Of a stretch of DNA of 64,000 bases, positions 47,301 to 55,766 are shown piece after piece. Below the pieces are notes generated by a model, which saw only the letters and a program-made list of their open reading frames with translations, ran no database searches and was not told where the DNA came from. The stretch's first letter is position 1; the number at the start of each line of letters is the position of its first letter. Origin of the DNA: Aricia agestis (lineage: Eukaryota > Arthropoda > Insecta > Lepidoptera > Lycaenidae); assembly GCF_905147365.1 (NCBI RefSeq), contig NC_056407.1, positions 19,079,980 through 19,143,979 on the forward strand. The letters run 5' to 3'. The position numbers and the translations under genes are program-made.

Positions 47301-50300
47301 CCTGCCATGACTGTGGCGCTGCGGAGGACACGGCCCAGCACACCCTCAAGGTGTGGGATCGTTGGGCCGTGCAGATCTCGTGGCAGTGCTAGGTGGAGCC
47401 TCTCGCTCCCGAGCATGGTGCGCTGCATGCTCGAGAGCGATAGGGCCTTGCAAGCGGCGATCTCTTTCAGTGAACCGTCCTTTCACAGAAAGAGGCCGCG
47501 GAGCGGAAAGAGGATGACCCATCCTCCGTTCCGCTCCTCCGGCGTAGGACGGGAGTGCGGAGGCGTCGCTATGCGAATCTCCAATAACTTCCGTCCCACG
47601 GGGCTCCGGGTCAGGATGGGAACCTGTCCGGCTTAGCTAGTCCCGGCGCCGAGGGGAACGCTTTAGTTTGCCGAAGCGTTCCCTAACTTTGGTGAAAATC
47701 CGTTCCCTTTTGAGGTAGAGCGGCTGGTCGTGGAGGGAGTCCTGTGTTAGACAGATCCAGGATATCCCTCCGTATACGGCTGAACTGCAGGTGGTTTTAG
47801 TGGGTAAGCCCGGCGCCGGCAGTCCCACATAGCCCTGGGTATAGCTTTAGCTTAACTGAGGCAAATCACAACCCGGGGTACTCATAAAGGGTTTCCCCTG
47901 CGCATAAAAAAAAAGTTAGAGCAATATTGTCAGTAGAAAATGAAACTTAGAACCGGCAACCTTAACATTAACTATTCCGTTTGTTATCATCAAATATGCT
48001 CAGAAGTCATAAACTACTGAAGAAATTTGGATGAAAATTGGCACAGATACAGATTAAACTACGGAGAATGGATACTCACTTAATAGTTTAAACTACAAGA
48101 CGCACAATGAGGGTTTTCGATATATCATTTGCCACCAGAGGGGCGGTACATGTTATCAGTAAAATAATATTAAATTTTTCTGTTTTAGATAAAAATCCAA
48201 ATCCAAATGTGACCCTGAGCATGTCGCCCATCAACATTTATTTACTGAAATTGTGGAAAGAAATTATACCAATGTATCTTAGTGACATCAAAGATTACTT
48301 CAAGGGAAAGAAAGGAAGGTAAAAACTCTTCGTAGTCTTAAATAAAAGTAATGTTCTTAAGTTTAACTTCGTAAAACAACTTTCGAGCAATACCTTATTC
48401 TATTTTTGATAGATGCAGGAATTTAAAATTTTCAAGATTCTTTTCCCAGATAAATGACAACCATTAGTTTCTAAATTCAAACCGACCAAGTTTAAATTCT
48501 CTATGACTAAAAAAAATAAAGGAAAGAGAATAGTTATGTCCACACTGTGCACTTTCATCTTCAATTTTCGTCATCAACTTTCATATTGGCGCATTCAATA
48601 ATTGAATGCGTCAAGGAACGAACGCCAATATTGTCATTCTTAAAGTTTTGGATACGGTCAGACGGCATGTGTCGCGGGCATGCCTCACGTTCGCTGCTGA
48701 CTGCGCTATAACGCATGCCCTTTACGAACAGAAAAAGGCACAGTGTAGACAAAGCTAATATGAGAATATTGTAAAACTTTCTAAATTATCTGAGAACTTT
48801 GTAATTATTCTGTTATCAGATGAATAAAGTATATGTTACCGTTAATTTGCGTAAACCAGTTAGAGTGCAGATTAATGCGGTATTCTGCAGATTATCTGGG
48901 TGAGTCAGTTAAAGTGCAAAAAGTTGATTTTATTCTTACATTACCAAGATAATCTGCAGAATATCTATGTCATCTGCAGACTACCGACATAAATTGCATA
49001 AAACGGGTTCTTGTTTGAATATTTCATGTTATTTAGTTGAAGGGATAGGGGATTATTGAATATAATTTTTAAGAGATTAACAAAGGAACAAAATAATAAG
49101 TTTTAACTAAAATTAAAACTGCACTGATAAAATATAACATATCAAATCAACTAGAAATAAACCAAAAAAAAGTCTAATGTTAGCCATACACGCTACGGTC
49201 TACTGGAGAGGTCTACCTGTGCAGGTATGCCTGCGCAGATAAGTCGAAATATGTGTGGGAATAGACCTGTGCAGTTGTTTGGACTTGCGTAGGCGACCGG
49301 CGCAAAATCGAAAATCAATTCTTTCGAGTGACACCTGCGCAGGCATACCTGCAGGTGACCTCTCCAGTAAACCGTAGCGTATACGGCAGCCATAAGGTTG
49401 GCATGCCTAAGCCAAAGTTTTTTAGGACATAAACGAAGGAAGAGTTTTGTCGACAATGTGAAAGAGTGACGTTGGGTTTTGTAATTAATTTCCTAAGATT
49501 GTTCCGGGTTTTTAATGTGTTTTATTAATCGAATATTAACCATTAGTCTATATTTGTTATCATGCACAAGTGTAGGCCGGTGATACAACATTCAGAAACG
49601 TGCCTTTTGTGTTCCCTCCTAAACTCCATCGACCTTTTTTTACCTTTACTAAATCAACCGACTTGAGTCCTTGACTGCATTAACTTTAACGTTTACTTAG
49701 ACTTTAACTAGACTTTGGGCTTTACTAAATAGAAAATCGATGCTAAAATTGTTACAAGAACATAGTTTTTCCACCACTTATTTGACACTGGCCATGGTTA
49801 TATTATAGCCGAAGCGCCATACTAAGAAAAAAAATAAACAAAGGATAAAATATTCAATATTAACTTCAATGTTGTTGTTGTTGATGTTACTCCACTGATA
49901 AAATATAACAGATCAAATTATCGAACATAGGAACACAGGCTATGACAGAGGGACGCAGTCCCAGCGAAGGCGGAAGGAGCGTAACAAAAATGTTTCGTCC
50001 ACTGTCTTCCGCAATTTAACGATGTACCATTCGTTACTATGCAAGGTAACTAGGTAAAGTGCAAAAATTACCTTTTTTTATTTAAATTTCACACTTTACC
50101 GGATGGTATTAGGTAAATCTGCAGATTACCTAGTTAATGTAAATATTAATGAATTCCGCATTCTAACGGTCACATATACACTAATTATTGTATCCATAGC
50201 TTAAATTTGTACTTCTATACCTACTTTTAATCGCCATATAAAGCGGTATGCATTATACCTAAACCTTACAAGCTGTTCGGTTCGCTGATATCCGTACTAA

Positions 50301-50811
50301 TATTATAAATGCCAAAGTGTCTGTCTGTCTGTCTGTCTGTTACCTCTTCACGCTCAAACCGCTGAACCGATTTTGCTGAAATTTGGCATGGATATGCTTT
50401 GAGTCCTGGGAAAGGACACAGGATACTTTTTATCCCGGAAAATGTACGGTTCCCATGCGATAAATGAATTTTGGCACAACAGAATTGCGTGCATCATCTA
50501 GTCGGCTTATAAACAGGTGTTTGCAAGCTTAATTAGCAGCCATCATTACCATAGCTTAACCTATCACAATAATTTTCAGAAGCGTGGAACTCATGAAGAA
50601 ACTTCATTACGTCGAAAACAAGATGATGCCGTTCATAGCTGCTTCCTGGGTGATCCGGGCGCAGAGGACCAAGGCACTATTCCTTTCCCTTTCCCAAAAG
50701 GATAGGGACGAATTCCCTTTCAATCCCGAAAATATAGACTGGGAGAATTTCATGTATACGTACTGTAGTGGCATAAGAGAACACTTGCTTAAAACAAAGT
50801 CTAAGAGCTGA
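35256..50811 (+). CDS. Fatty acyl-CoA reductase, copy 2 (ten exons recognised; first coding exon not found)
   Basis: Exons 35256-35338, 38200-38316, 40912-41034, 41711-41836, 43018-43162, 44049-44150, 45439-45628, 46589-46695, 48189-48318 and 50580-50811 join in phase into about 450 residues with no stop until TGA. Domains in order: NADPH-binding Rossmann motif IGGSGFLGK (about residue 19-27), KVYVLMRDN, VVTGDLTSCNLGLS, FHLGATVNF, FVYVSTAFSNSN, YTFTK (YxxxK), VRPSIVV, and a C-terminal FAR domain. FARs convert fatty acyl-CoA to fatty alcohol. The 5' end of the first exon is preceded by AG and needs one upstream nucleotide, so at least one more 5' exon with the ATG exists; I could not place it. 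The usual insect FAR length is about 450-550 residues. An AATAAA lies at 50818, just past the stop. Confidence 0.9.
35340..36550 (+). other. First part of the FAR copy 2 intron after the Rossmann exon
   Basis: Intronic. A small palindromic/tandem GTAGC block lies at about 35745-35810. No exon is expected here, because 35338 joins 38200 in phase. Confidence 0.5.
36554..37486 (+). mobile_element. Helitron-like repeat with GC-rich 3' half
   Basis: Shares the AACCGACTTCC and ATCATCATCATC parts with family D, then a C/G-rich segment with GGGGGGCTGCCCCCC and a run of 14 G (37399-37412), ending GCCGGGACAGCTAG at 37486. Confidence 0.55.
37561..37757. repeat. Near-perfect 91-base inverted repeat
   Basis: The left arm 37561-37651 and right arm 37667-37757 differ at about one base, with a 15-base loop. 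The ends AACCGACTTCC/GGAAGTCGGTT resemble family D termini; a diverged relative is around 23528-23835. In a FAR copy 2 intron. Confidence 0.85.
38200..38316 (+). CDS. FAR copy 2 exon (VLIEKLL...VYVLMR)
   Basis: Acceptor TTTAAG ends at 38199; donor GTGAGT starts at 38317; 117 bp, phase 0 on both sides. It encodes VLIEKLLYSCDGINKVYVLM followed by an RDN turn and QQRLDKIFQLP, the second beta strand and following helix of the FAR Rossmann fold. Confidence 0.9.
38340..39591 (-). mobile_element. Long Helitron-like repeat (family D), minus orientation
   Basis: CTAG-end at 38340 (CTAGCTGTTGCCCGCGAC reading plus) and TCCTACTAATATTATAAG at 39591 (reading minus). It contains a doubled 21-bp unit AAGGCTTCGCCCGCGTAAATT at 38521-38562, the ATG microsatellite near 38966, and an extra GC-rich hairpin segment at about 39279-39346. 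In the FAR copy 2 intron between exons 38200-38316 and 40912-41034. Confidence 0.65.
39279..39346. repeat. GC-rich hairpin insertion inside a Helitron-like repeat
   Basis: Other family D copies read AAATTGGGATGATACCCTATA here. This copy has about 70 extra bases starting GGGGGCACGGCAGTGCCCCC, a perfect hairpin, and ending in GTACCATC. Confidence 0.55.
39681..39795. mobile_element. Short MITE with GGGCCTGTT ends
   Basis: GGGCCTGTTTCACTACTTCC start and AACAGGCCC end, 115 bp, in a FAR copy 2 intron. Confidence 0.5.
40465..40722. mobile_element. Palindromic MITE E, full length
   Basis: CAGAGTGTAACAAAAATAAG with its inverse CTTTTTTTGTTACACCCTG; both arms about 120 bases (AGTAGCAGCGCTGAAAGACG inside); TA on each side. 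A TA target suggests the Tc1/mariner type. It lies inside another repeat (GGCTTCGCTCGCGTTAAG...), in the FAR copy 2 intron. Confidence 0.75.
40912..41034 (+). CDS. FAR copy 2 exon (VVTGDLTSCNLGLS)
   Basis: Acceptor TTTCAG ends at 40911; donor GTATAC starts at 41035; 41 codons, phase 0. It encodes FSRLQKEKPWAMEKVAVVTG and DLTSCNLGLSETDEEE, the conserved GD(v/l)t.p.LGls segment of FARs. Confidence 0.92.
41343..41700 (+). mobile_element. tRNA-headed SINE at the splice acceptor of a FAR copy 2 exon
   Basis: Same family as 5483-5850 (A-box-like TGGTTCAGTGGCTTAGAG, B-box GGTTCGATTCC, TTA tail). The 11-bp target duplication TATATTCCAGG (41332-41342 and 41701-41711) contains the intron's AG acceptor, so the acceptor now exists on both sides of the SINE. 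Confidence 0.9.
41711..41836 (+). CDS. FAR copy 2 exon (FHLGATVNF...INVGGT)
   Basis: Acceptor ATTCCAG ends at 41710; donor GTATGA starts at 41837; 42 codons, phase 0. It encodes VSYVFHLGATVNFNDPVELM and INVGGTERVMNLCKRM, the FAR motif around the cofactor. A SINE sits immediately upstream and duplicated this acceptor (see 41343-41700). Confidence 0.92.
43018..43162 (+). CDS. FAR copy 2 exon (YVSTAFSN)
   Basis: Acceptor TTTACAG ends at 43017; donor GTAAGT starts at 43163. It encodes KFVYVSTAFSNSNHQVIEER and a basic tail, ending in phase 1. YVSTA is the FAR catalytic-loop motif. The part from 43063 matches base 1 of the window. Confidence 0.92.
43246..43553. mobile_element. GC-rich palindromic MITE (copy 2; degenerate partner at 133-475)
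   Basis: GGTGCTTTGCATACGACGGG arm and its inverse near 43520-43553. The copy 1 form (133-475) has lost the left arm order. In the intron between the YVSTA and YxxxK exons. Confidence 0.6.
43680..43893. mobile_element. Palindromic MITE M in the first FAR intron (copy 2)
   Basis: AGCTGGTTTCAGACTACGCT and inverse, the same arms as copy 1; the central loop is longer (TATATTATAATATTATTATT). Confidence 0.65.
44049..44150 (+). CDS. FAR copy 2 exon with YxxxK
   Basis: Acceptor TTTCAG ends at 44048; donor GTATTT starts at 44151. It encodes DGRPNTYTFTKAIAEVYIND through VIVRPSI. The copy 1 counterpart has Leu instead of Ile in KAIAE. Confidence 0.92.
44791..45128 (+). mobile_element. Lepidopteran SINE-like repeat A in FAR copy 2 intron
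   Basis: 7-bp target duplication ACTAGTT (44784-44790 and 45129-45135); poly-A tail. The element is absent at the matching place in copy 1 (near 1738), so it inserted after the duplication. Confidence 0.85.
45131..45362. mobile_element. Degenerate MITE E in FAR copy 2 intron
   Basis: Contains GTGGCAGCGCCGAAAGACCA and GCTGCTACTTTCACAG, with the TTTTGTTACACCCTGTATA end at 45344-45362. Confidence 0.55.
45439..45628 (+). CDS. FAR copy 2 exon, end of Rossmann domain
   Basis: Acceptor CCAAG ends at 45438; donor GTGAGT starts at 45629; 190 bp. It encodes SLKEPVEGWIDTWSGANSVV through DFIPVDYVINLTIVA, as in copy 1. Confidence 0.92.
45651..45862. mobile_element. MITE G in FAR copy 2 intron
   Basis: Same ends and interior as 28295-28507. 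The matching place in copy 1 (near 2178) lacks it. Confidence 0.7.
46125..46243 (-). mobile_element. SINE-like repeat A, truncated, in FAR copy 2 intron
   Basis: Poly-T, then AAGGGGGCAAATGAGCAAAC through GTGCGTTGCTGGCCTTT. Not seen in copy 1. Confidence 0.6.
46305..46445. mobile_element. Degenerate MITE E left half (copy 2)
   Basis: ATACGGGGTGTAACAAAACA to about TTGCGAATAT; the right arm is missing. Uninterrupted where copy 1 has the 40-bp insert. Confidence 0.5.
46589..46695 (+). CDS. FAR copy 2 exon (linker)
   Basis: Acceptor TTTCAG ends at 46588; donor GTAAGT starts at 46696; 107 bp. It encodes SDEVAVYNSSSSELNPIILR and a tail ending near IKNKL, two substitutions away from copy 1. Confidence 0.9.
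46770..46958. mobile_element. MITE G, right end damaged
   Basis: GCGGGGCTAAAATGGTCGC start; the right end is AAAATTTTAGCCCGCC. In FAR copy 2 intron. Confidence 0.65.
46951..47103. mobile_element. MITE F with damaged left end (copy 2)
   Basis: The left end is eroded (CCGATTGCAACGCGACTCG); the right GCGGTCTGAATTGACCC is intact. It abuts the G-family MITE at 46770. Confidence 0.55.
47255..47915 (+). mobile_element. 5'-truncated non-LTR retrotransposon (R1/Jockey-like) in a FAR copy 2 intron
   Basis: Flanked by the 10-bp target duplication TTAGAGCAAT (47245-47254 and 47916-47925), and it ends in a short A run. A frame near 47303 reads CHDCGAAEDTAQHTL, the C-terminal zinc motif (C-x-x-C...EDT-x-x-H) that follows RNase H/RT in R1-type LINEs. 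Further down, MVRCMLESDRALQAA fits the same C-terminus in another frame. Frameshifts break it. It is absent from the matching intron of copy 1. Confidence 0.8.
48189..48318 (+). CDS. FAR copy 2 exon (C-terminal domain, first part)
   Basis: Acceptor TTTTAG ends at 48188; donor GTAAAA starts at 48319; 130 bp. It encodes NPNVTLSMSPINIYLLKLWK and IIPMYLSDIKDYF, with mild hydrophobicity but no obvious membrane span. Confidence 0.9.
48834..50174. mobile_element. 1341-bp non-autonomous DNA transposon in the last intron of FAR copy 2
   Basis: The empty site is visible in copy 1 (AAAGTATACACTAAT near 16355-16372); the filled site duplicates TATA (48830-48833 and 50175-50178), or TA if the first two bases are counted as terminus. 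The ends are TGTTACCGTTAATTTGCGTA and, reversed, TGTGACCGTTAGAATGCGGA (about 15 of 20 match). Subterminal CTGCAGA-rich motifs recur on both sides. The interior carries a nested palindrome (49179-49396) and a piece of the foldback repeat seen at 13780-14040. No transposase. Confidence 0.75.
49179..49396. mobile_element. Nested palindromic MITE
   Basis: The left arm TTAGCCATACACGCTACGGT with CTACTGGAGAGGTC is inverted at the right end (GACCTCTCCAGTAAACCGTA). It is nested in the 1341-bp element. Confidence 0.65.
50291..50501 (+). mobile_element. Non-autonomous Helitron-like element, 211 bp, with empty site in copy 1
   Basis: TCCGTACTAATATTATAAA to CATCTAG, inserted between A and T; copy 1 shows the empty site GATA|TTAG at 16463/16464 with no target duplication. 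This is the Helitron insertion signature and anchors the family seen at 6034-6235, 25796-26433 and about 32860-33070. Confidence 0.8.
50580..50811 (+). CDS. FAR copy 2 terminal exon
   Basis: Acceptor TTTCAG ends at 50579. It encodes the end of the FAR domain (ENKMMPFIAASWVIRAQRTK, then IDWENFMYTYCSGIREHLL) and a lysine/serine-rich tail KTKSKS before TGA. This is the un-interrupted form of the copy 1 terminal exon. Confidence 0.92.
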
Positions 50812-50817
50812 TTCCAT

Positions 50818-50823
50818 AATAAA
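50818..50823 (+). promoter_or_regulatory. Candidate polyadenylation signal AATAAA of FAR copy 2
   Basis: AATAAA lies six bases after the stop codon; further AT-rich candidates follow near 50950. In copy 1 the equivalent AATAAA is pushed about 860 bases downstream of the stop by the inserted element. The assignment rests on the motif only. Confidence 0.35.
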
Positions 50824-51482
50824 TTAAACTATAGCCCGGGGTGGTGACTCATGGTAATGACTGAATTAATGGATTATCGCTACTTACCCCCTTTAATTAC
50901 AAGCAATATTTGGTACTGTATATAAATGGGAACATTATTTTACAATAATTATTAAAGTATAATTATTTTTATTAGCATTTTGTATCAAACTATAACTATA
51001 CATGACAGTATCAGTACTGAGTACTGAGTGCAAGAAAAAGTTTTTCTGATCACAAAATATGTTTATTTAATAAAAGCCAAGGTTGATAATTTGTTGTGTT
51101 TATTATAGTTTTTATAGACAGTATTTGTTACGGGGTTTCCCAGAATTGTAGGATAATCCTGCATGTGCGTAAAGGGAGAGAGTTCATCCCCGTTAAGGAC
51201 AAAAATCCTTGAGGAGTCAACTATTTCTTCTTCGATTTGTTGGGAAGATATTATATTCATATTGAACACTTTGAAATTTATATTCTTTAAGTAAGTATGT
51301 AAAACATTTTTAAACCTTGTGATCTTGAAATACAGATACTTAATTAAAAATCATCAAAATGACATCACAAAATAAGTTTCGCCAAAAAGTTTGGTCCTGT
51401 GAGGCCAAACCACGCCCTAAGAGCATCACTTTAAATAAATTAAATATTTTGGGTGCGGAGTTGTGGTCTTAATTGACCCTTA

Positions 51483-51640
51483 GGGTCAATTCAGACCGCA
51501 ACCCGACGAGGCGAGGCGAGGCGCGGCGCGGCATAAACTTGTATGGATTTAACAGTTTTCAACTGCGTGAGACGTCTTGCGTATCTGTCAAATCCATATA
51601 AATTTAGAAATGCATCTACGCGTCGTGTCTGAATCAACCC
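51483..51640. mobile_element. MITE F in the shared 3' flank (copy 2)
   Basis: TTA at 51480-51482 and 51641-51643; same site as 18617-18780. Confidence 0.7.
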
Positions 51641-52139
51641 TTACTTAGCATTGTGAAACATGTTCAAAGTGGCATTCGCGCCCAACTCGCGTAGATACGT
51701 TTGTTGAAAGTCGAGGTAATCCTTAGTTCTGTCTACTCTGTTTGTAGTTTCCAAATTATAAATTCCGAAATATGATATAAAGTCATGATTATTATCTCGC
51801 CTAATACCGATACGGTGCTACACCCTTTCAAAAATGTAGGTTCGAAAACTTTTTATACGTTTATTTAATATTTTTGCCAACCTTATTTCATATTTAACAA
51901 CGATTCCTCGTCGCTTCAGACAAATTGAACATAAAAGCTTGATGTGAACTTTGAGAAGGTTTAACTGTTTTTCCAGCAGCCCTTTCGTAGAAAGGATTTG
52001 GGTAAAGCCGTTTGTCCACCGCCCGCCGCCGTAACCGACCAAAAAAAAATGCACATTACAACTTTCATGTTTTACTGAAATAGGTGTAGCAACCGGTGCC
52101 GCCGTCGTTTGTAGTGGCATAGAGCAATATGAAAAGTAA

Positions 52140-52292
52140 GGGTTGATTCAGACCGCAACGCGACGCGTAGATGCATTTCTAAATTTGTATGGATTTGACA
52201 GATTTCAATTGCGTCAGACGTCTTGTGAATCTGTCAAATCCATACTAATTTAGAAATGCATCTACGCGTCGCGTTGCGGTCTGAATCAACCC
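52140..52292. mobile_element. MITE F specific to copy 2
   Basis: 153 bp; TAA at 52137-52139 and 52293-52295; the matching place in copy 1 (near 21405) lacks it. Confidence 0.75.
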
Positions 52293-52418
52293 TAAAGCTT
52301 GGCCCTAGGCCGTAAAGTGGCATTATGACTGAATTTTTCTCGATGACGTCGCGATGACGGCGGCAGTGCAGTGGAAAGACGGCTAAAGTAGGTAAATATG
52401 TGTATCGCAAAGAGTTAA

Positions 52419-52574
52419 TTCTGACCGCAACGCGGCGCGTAGTTGCATTTCTAAATTTATATGGATTTGACAGATTCGCATGACGTCTCACGCAATTGAA
52501 ATCTGTCAAACCCATACGAATTTATGCCGCGCCGCGCCTCGCCTCGCCTCGTCGCGTTGCGGTCTGAATTGACC
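52419..52574. mobile_element. MITE F, shared copy near the duplication boundary (copy 2)
   Basis: TTAATTCTGACCGCAACGCG start and GCGGTCTGAATTGACCC end; partner of 21521-21677. Confidence 0.65.
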
Positions 52575-52923
52575 CATCGGCGCCGTCATCACGTTCTCGG
52601 TGACGTTCCGGTGACGGTGGCGACGGACAAACGGCCTAACGAGAAGAAGAAGCCTTCTAGCGAGGAATAATAAAAGCTTAGTTTGGGATTCATGCACATT
52701 AACTCAATCATTTCTTGGAAAAAAATATACAGACTAGGATTTGGGGAGTTTTTGCATACGTTCTTTGCTTCCTTATATTTTTATATATTTTAAATTTTAT
52801 ATCCGGTCCGGATCTAGTTCGTTGTTTTAGTTTTTCTTAAAGTATGTTACAACTTACAATTACATTAGTTCGCTTTTGTAAAAAAAAAGACTTTTATTGA
52901 AGGTGCAAATATTTTCCTTTCGT

Positions 52924-53172
52924 CATAGTAAAAGGAGGGGAAATAAGTTATCTTCATACAAAGGCACCGCGCGCGGCTTGTATGTGTGCGCCATGGTATC
53001 AATGCGTCGCCACGTACGGCACACAACAAAATCTCGGCGGTACTAGCCTCTAAAACTGGCCGAGATTTTGTTGTGTGCCGTACGTGGCAACGCATTGATA
53101 CTATGGCGCACACATACAAGCCGCGCGCGGTGTCTTTGTATGAAGATAACTTCTTCCCCTCCTTTTACTATG
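52924..53172. mobile_element. Palindromic MITE with 7-bp target duplication (family I, long copy)
   Basis: 249 bp, inverted ends CATAGTAAAAGGAGGGGAA and long inner arms (GCACACAACAAAATCTCGGC and complement). It is flanked by CTTTCGT at 52917-52923 and 53173-53179. Confidence 0.75.
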
Positions 53173-53249
53173 CTTTCGTGGTGATCTTAAAACTTTTCAG
53201 ACATATATTGAGTCAATAATCATGATCACGATTCATCAACGTCATTTTT

Positions 53250-53780
53250 AGGGTTCCGTACCTCAAAAGGAAAAAACGGAACCCTTATAGGATCACTTTG
53301 TTGTCCGTCTGTCCGTCTGTCAAGACCCTTTTTCTCAGGAACGCGTGGAGGTATGAAGCTGAAATTTATATCAATTACTCAGGTCTACTGTCCCTTGAAG
53401 CTGTGAAAAAATCAAACTTCTAAGCCAACGCAATCAAAAGATACAGCCGTTTATGCCGCAAATTTTCGACACTTGCAAGGGAATCAAAACCTACAGGGTG
53501 CTTCCCGTGAACTCAGAATCTTGAAATTTGGTACGAAGCAACGTCTTATAGCATAGATAAAGGAAAAATTACGAAAACCATAAATTTTTAGTTACATCAC
53601 ATAATATATATTTTTTTAATAATTTTAAACTTACTACCCATTTCCTCATAAACGCGTAGAGGTATTTGCAATAAAAATACCATAGTTATGACTCGATTGT
53701 CGTAATGAACGAACTTTGTAAACCTTGCAGGTTTGTACGGAACCCTCGGTGCGCGAGTCCGACTCGCACTTGGCCGGTTT
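53250..53780 (+). repeat. Dispersed repeat B, variant
   Basis: Same ends (AGGGTTCCGTACCTC and CGCGAGTCCGACTCGCACTT) with a divergent interior. Confidence 0.55.
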
Positions 53781-53810
53781 TTATTTATTCTAAAACAAAT
53801 TATAAATACA

Positions 53811-54614
53811 CTAGATGTCCCGCGCGGCTTCGCCCGCGTAAATTAGAAATTTTACAGAATCCGTAGGTACATTTTCCCATAAAAAATATTTCCCCCGTTT
53901 TTCCCACATTTTCCTGAGTTTCTTCTGTCGTATTAGTCTTAGAGTAATAATATAATATAACCTTCTCGATAAATGATGAGTCTTACTCGATAAATGATCT
54001 ATCTAACACTGAGATAAGTTTTTAAATCGGACCTGTAGTTTCTGAGATTGACGCGTTCAAGCAAACATACTCTTCAGGTTTATAATATTAGGTAGATATT
54101 GATTTTTTTTAATTATCGCTTGACAAACTCGAGTCTCGATCTAAAAGACTATGAAATGGTATAATATGGTAGTGATGATGATGATGATGATGATGAAGAA
54201 TGTAATTTGCATAGTAGCATATGCTTTCTGTTCTTAAAACAACGCCGAAACTCCCAAACTTGTATCTATAAAGAATCAGGAATTCTCTCAGCACCTTCCG
54301 AACCACGGTATACCAGGTATATCTCGGTGCAAAATCTTACTTGTTGGTAGCATATGCTTAGAATACTTCTCACGAAACCGAAGTCACCACATGTTTCCCT
54401 ATAAGTTTTGAGGAGTTCCCTCGATTACTTATGGATCCTTCATCAGATCACCACTTTTCTGAATATAATACCAAATTGGGATGATACCCTATATACCAAA
54501 AGAAAAATTTTGAAAATCGGTTAACAAACGGCGGAGTAATCGTTGAATATAAGAAAACGAACATAACACCTCCCCCATTTTGAAAGTCGGTTAAAATTGT
54601 AGCCTATGTGTTAT
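53811..54614 (-). mobile_element. Helitron-like repeat (family D), 5' truncated
   Basis: CTAG end at 53811, a GTGATGATGATGATGATGATG microsatellite near 54170, and similarity ending after TAGCCTATGTGTTATT at about 54614, where other copies continue. Confidence 0.6.
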
Positions 54615-55135
54615 TTATTTAATATTTTAATCAGCACATGAATTGAATAACAAAATTTTTTTCAAATTAATCGTAGCACCATCTGTCAGGACAAACTAAA
54701 ATTGAAATAGAATAATATTGAATGCGATGATAGCGCCGTCCGCCGGATCTAATGTAAAACATTCCAAAATCAACAACTCCTTATAAATAAGAAATTAATT
54801 GAAAAAACATTTTCCAGTAGACCAAACTGTAAATCTAAACCATTCTCGAATCTCCACGAACACACACAAAAAATTTCATCAAAATTGGTCCAGTCGTTTA
54901 GGAGGAGTTCAGTCACATACACACGCACACAAGAAATATATATATTAAGATTTTGTACCATCGAAGAAACGACCTACGTCGTTTGGTCGGGTTATGTCAA
55001 TTCAATTTAAGTCGTGAATCGTGATATTCTGTCAGCTGGGGTTGACACAACTCGTCCAAACTACGTAGGTCCACCATTTGCCTATGAATCAACTCTCTGA
55101 TATTGCCTATAATATTATATGCTTCTATCCTTTTT

Positions 55136-55766
55136 AGGGTTGCCAAATGGCAAGAAACGGAACCCTTATAGATTCGTCATGACTGTCTGTCTGTCCGTCC
55201 GTATGTCACAGCCGCTTTTCTCCGAAACTATAAGAGTTATACTATTGAAACTTGGTAAGTGGATGTAGTCTGTAAACCGCATTAAGATTTTGATACAAAA
55301 ATGGAAAAGTTATTAAAACTTTTAGGGGTCCCCATAGGTACAACTGAAACAAAAATTATTTTTTTTCATTTAACCTATGCGTGTGGGGTATCTATAAATA
55401 GGTATTTAAAAATCATATTAAGGTTTCCATTATCAATTTTTTCTAACATGAATAGTTTGCGAGAGAGACTCTTCCAACGTGGTAAAATGTGTGTCCCCCC
55501 CTCTAACTTCTAAATTAGGGGCATGATAATTCTAAAAAAAATATATGATGTACATTACTATAAAAACTACCAACAAAAATTGGTTTGAACGAGATCTAGC
55601 TAATAGTTTTTTTTATACGTCATAAATAGTAAACCTTAATTTAACTTTCATTAAATCAACTGAAATATAAAAATAAATCGAAAACCTTTTAATTTCATAA
55701 AAATAAACCTTATTCCTGCTGCGGAACCCTTCATGGGCGAGTCCAACTCGCACTTGGCCGGTTTTT
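55136..55766 (+). repeat. Dispersed repeat B, variant
   Basis: AGGGTTGCCAAATGGC start, GCGAGTCCAACTCGCACTTG end, divergent interior. Confidence 0.5.

Larger units (their letters stand above)
43063..52733 (+). repeat. Segmental duplication unit 2 (FAR copy 2, 3' part and flank)
   Basis: Partner of 1-21835 in the same orientation. Position 43063 matches base 1 of the window within the same exon. The match continues to 52733 (copy 1: 21835). Since FAR copy 2 extends further 5' to 35256, the true duplication is larger than what can be compared here. Confidence 0.85.

Noticed and set aside
47253..47636. 127-residue frame in the LINE fragment
   Set aside because: Only its middle part matches the expected LINE C-terminus. 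The rest is out of frame, so it is not a separate gene.
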